Assembly (NCBI RefSeq): GCF_002869965.1
Contig: NZ_PEBS01000002.1
Location: forward strand, 1 to 64,000
Source of the DNA: Janthinobacterium sp. ROICE36
GTDB lineage: Bacteria > Pseudomonadota > Gammaproteobacteria > Burkholderiales > Burkholderiaceae_D
Direction: 5' to 3'
DNA: 64,000 nucleotides
Shown: positions 63,691-64,000 of the stretch, piece by piece
Numbering within the stretch: the first letter of the stretch is position 1
Layout of the letters: each line of letters starts with the position of its first letter
Notes under the pieces: model-generated
Told to the model about the DNA's origin: nothing
Seen by the model: the letters and a program-made list of their open reading frames with translations, nothing else
Databases searched by the model: none
Program-made: the position numbers and the translations under genes

Positions 63691-64000
63691 AGTATTTTAT
63701 CAGCCGACGCGGCGAAAAGTAAGGTGGAATGTAAGTGATAGTACTTATTGACCTAGTACTTGACGTAAAAATGCAACAGGAAACCAATATCAAAAAATAA
63801 TTAAAATTGCTTTGAAAAACTATTTCTCTGCGTCAATGCTATACTTGCGGTTGCTGGTCAGCGGCTCTCCACGCCGCCACACCCCTTGCTTCACCTCCAA
63901 CGCCGCGCACTGCGCGGCGCGCCGCAATGCATGCACGCGGCACCCGAAGACCCCGATCCCCTGCGCCTTGCGGCGCCTGTCCGCCCCTGCTGGCGGCGGC
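63691..64000. other. Right-end region without a supported gene
   Basis: A direct repeat TAGTACTT occurs at 63739-63746 and 63754-63761 (15-base period). An extended -10 (TGC-TATACT, 63837-63845) could start rightward transcription. After that the sequence is GC-rich with no convincing coding frame; a gene may begin beyond the edge. Confidence 0.35.

Overview
The window is 64 kb of GC-rich, gene-dense chromosome. Gene content, start-codon usage and operon layout suggest a betaproteobacterium of the order Burkholderiales, most like Oxalobacteraceae (Janthinobacterium, Duganella or Massilia relatives). This placement rests on recognised protein families and was not tested by a search. I count about 50 protein genes, one tRNA, two candidate small RNAs and several regulatory sites and repeats. 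There is no CRISPR array, rRNA or prophage.

Layout. 1-545: the start of an IS630-type transposase runs off the left edge, and the element has cut a LysR regulator that faces ridA. 679-8285: ridA, a secreted prolyl oligopeptidase, a glutathione S-transferase, a candidate small RNA or attenuator, a secreted M1 aminopeptidase and a YceI lipoprotein. 8248-16763: a LysE exporter, a tripartite hybrid histidine kinase, an esterase coupled to a large acetoacetate-decarboxylase-like/FAD-oxidoreductase fusion, and an HD phosphohydrolase. 16785-18331: a lone receiver protein between two ~200-bp direct repeats, each carrying three DnaA-box-like sites in the same geometry, then a small unknown gene. 18552-25317: a two-gene chromate-type transporter and a complete urea ABC transporter (urtABCDE, no urease in view). 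25635-31447: a class III-like PPK2, a PRC-barrel protein, a DUF2254 membrane protein, a transglutaminase-like/DUF4349 pair and DUF2760. 31444-37703: two unusual Hsp70 proteins and a CHASE2 protein with no output domain. 37937-41031: a GAF/Fis regulator without AAA+ domain and a SnoaL-flavin monooxygenase fusion, both behind the same duplicated operator. 41106-46763: YceI, a Fur-box-linked DUF454 unit, metNIQ, ompW with an FNR site, and fur. 46832-51766: a MerR-controlled quinone reductase, a siaABCD-like c-di-GMP module and a periplasmic binding protein. 51909-61232: a selenoprotein cassette on the minus strand (formate dehydrogenase with an in-frame UGA, fdhE, selA, selB, tRNA-Sec). 61499-63649: a TonB siderophore receptor behind a Fur box.

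How the genes work together. The best-defined unit is the formate dehydrogenase cassette: selA makes Sec-tRNA, selB delivers it, the tRNA (anticodon TCA) lies next to selB, and the alpha subunit has UGA followed by a SECIS-like hairpin. The sia module pairs a phosphatase and a kinase acting on SiaC, which in Pseudomonas controls the SiaD cyclase; here the phosphatase seems to carry a soluble CBS-like sensor in place of a membrane one. Iron control appears at three Fur-like sites (fur, the DUF454 unit, the TonB receptor) and oxygen control at ompW. The less understood units, and the best places to look for something new, are the decarboxylase-like/desaturase fusion with its esterase, the DUF2760-Hsp70-Hsp70 trio, the paired DnaA-box repeats and the two-hairpin RNA upstream of the aminopeptidase.
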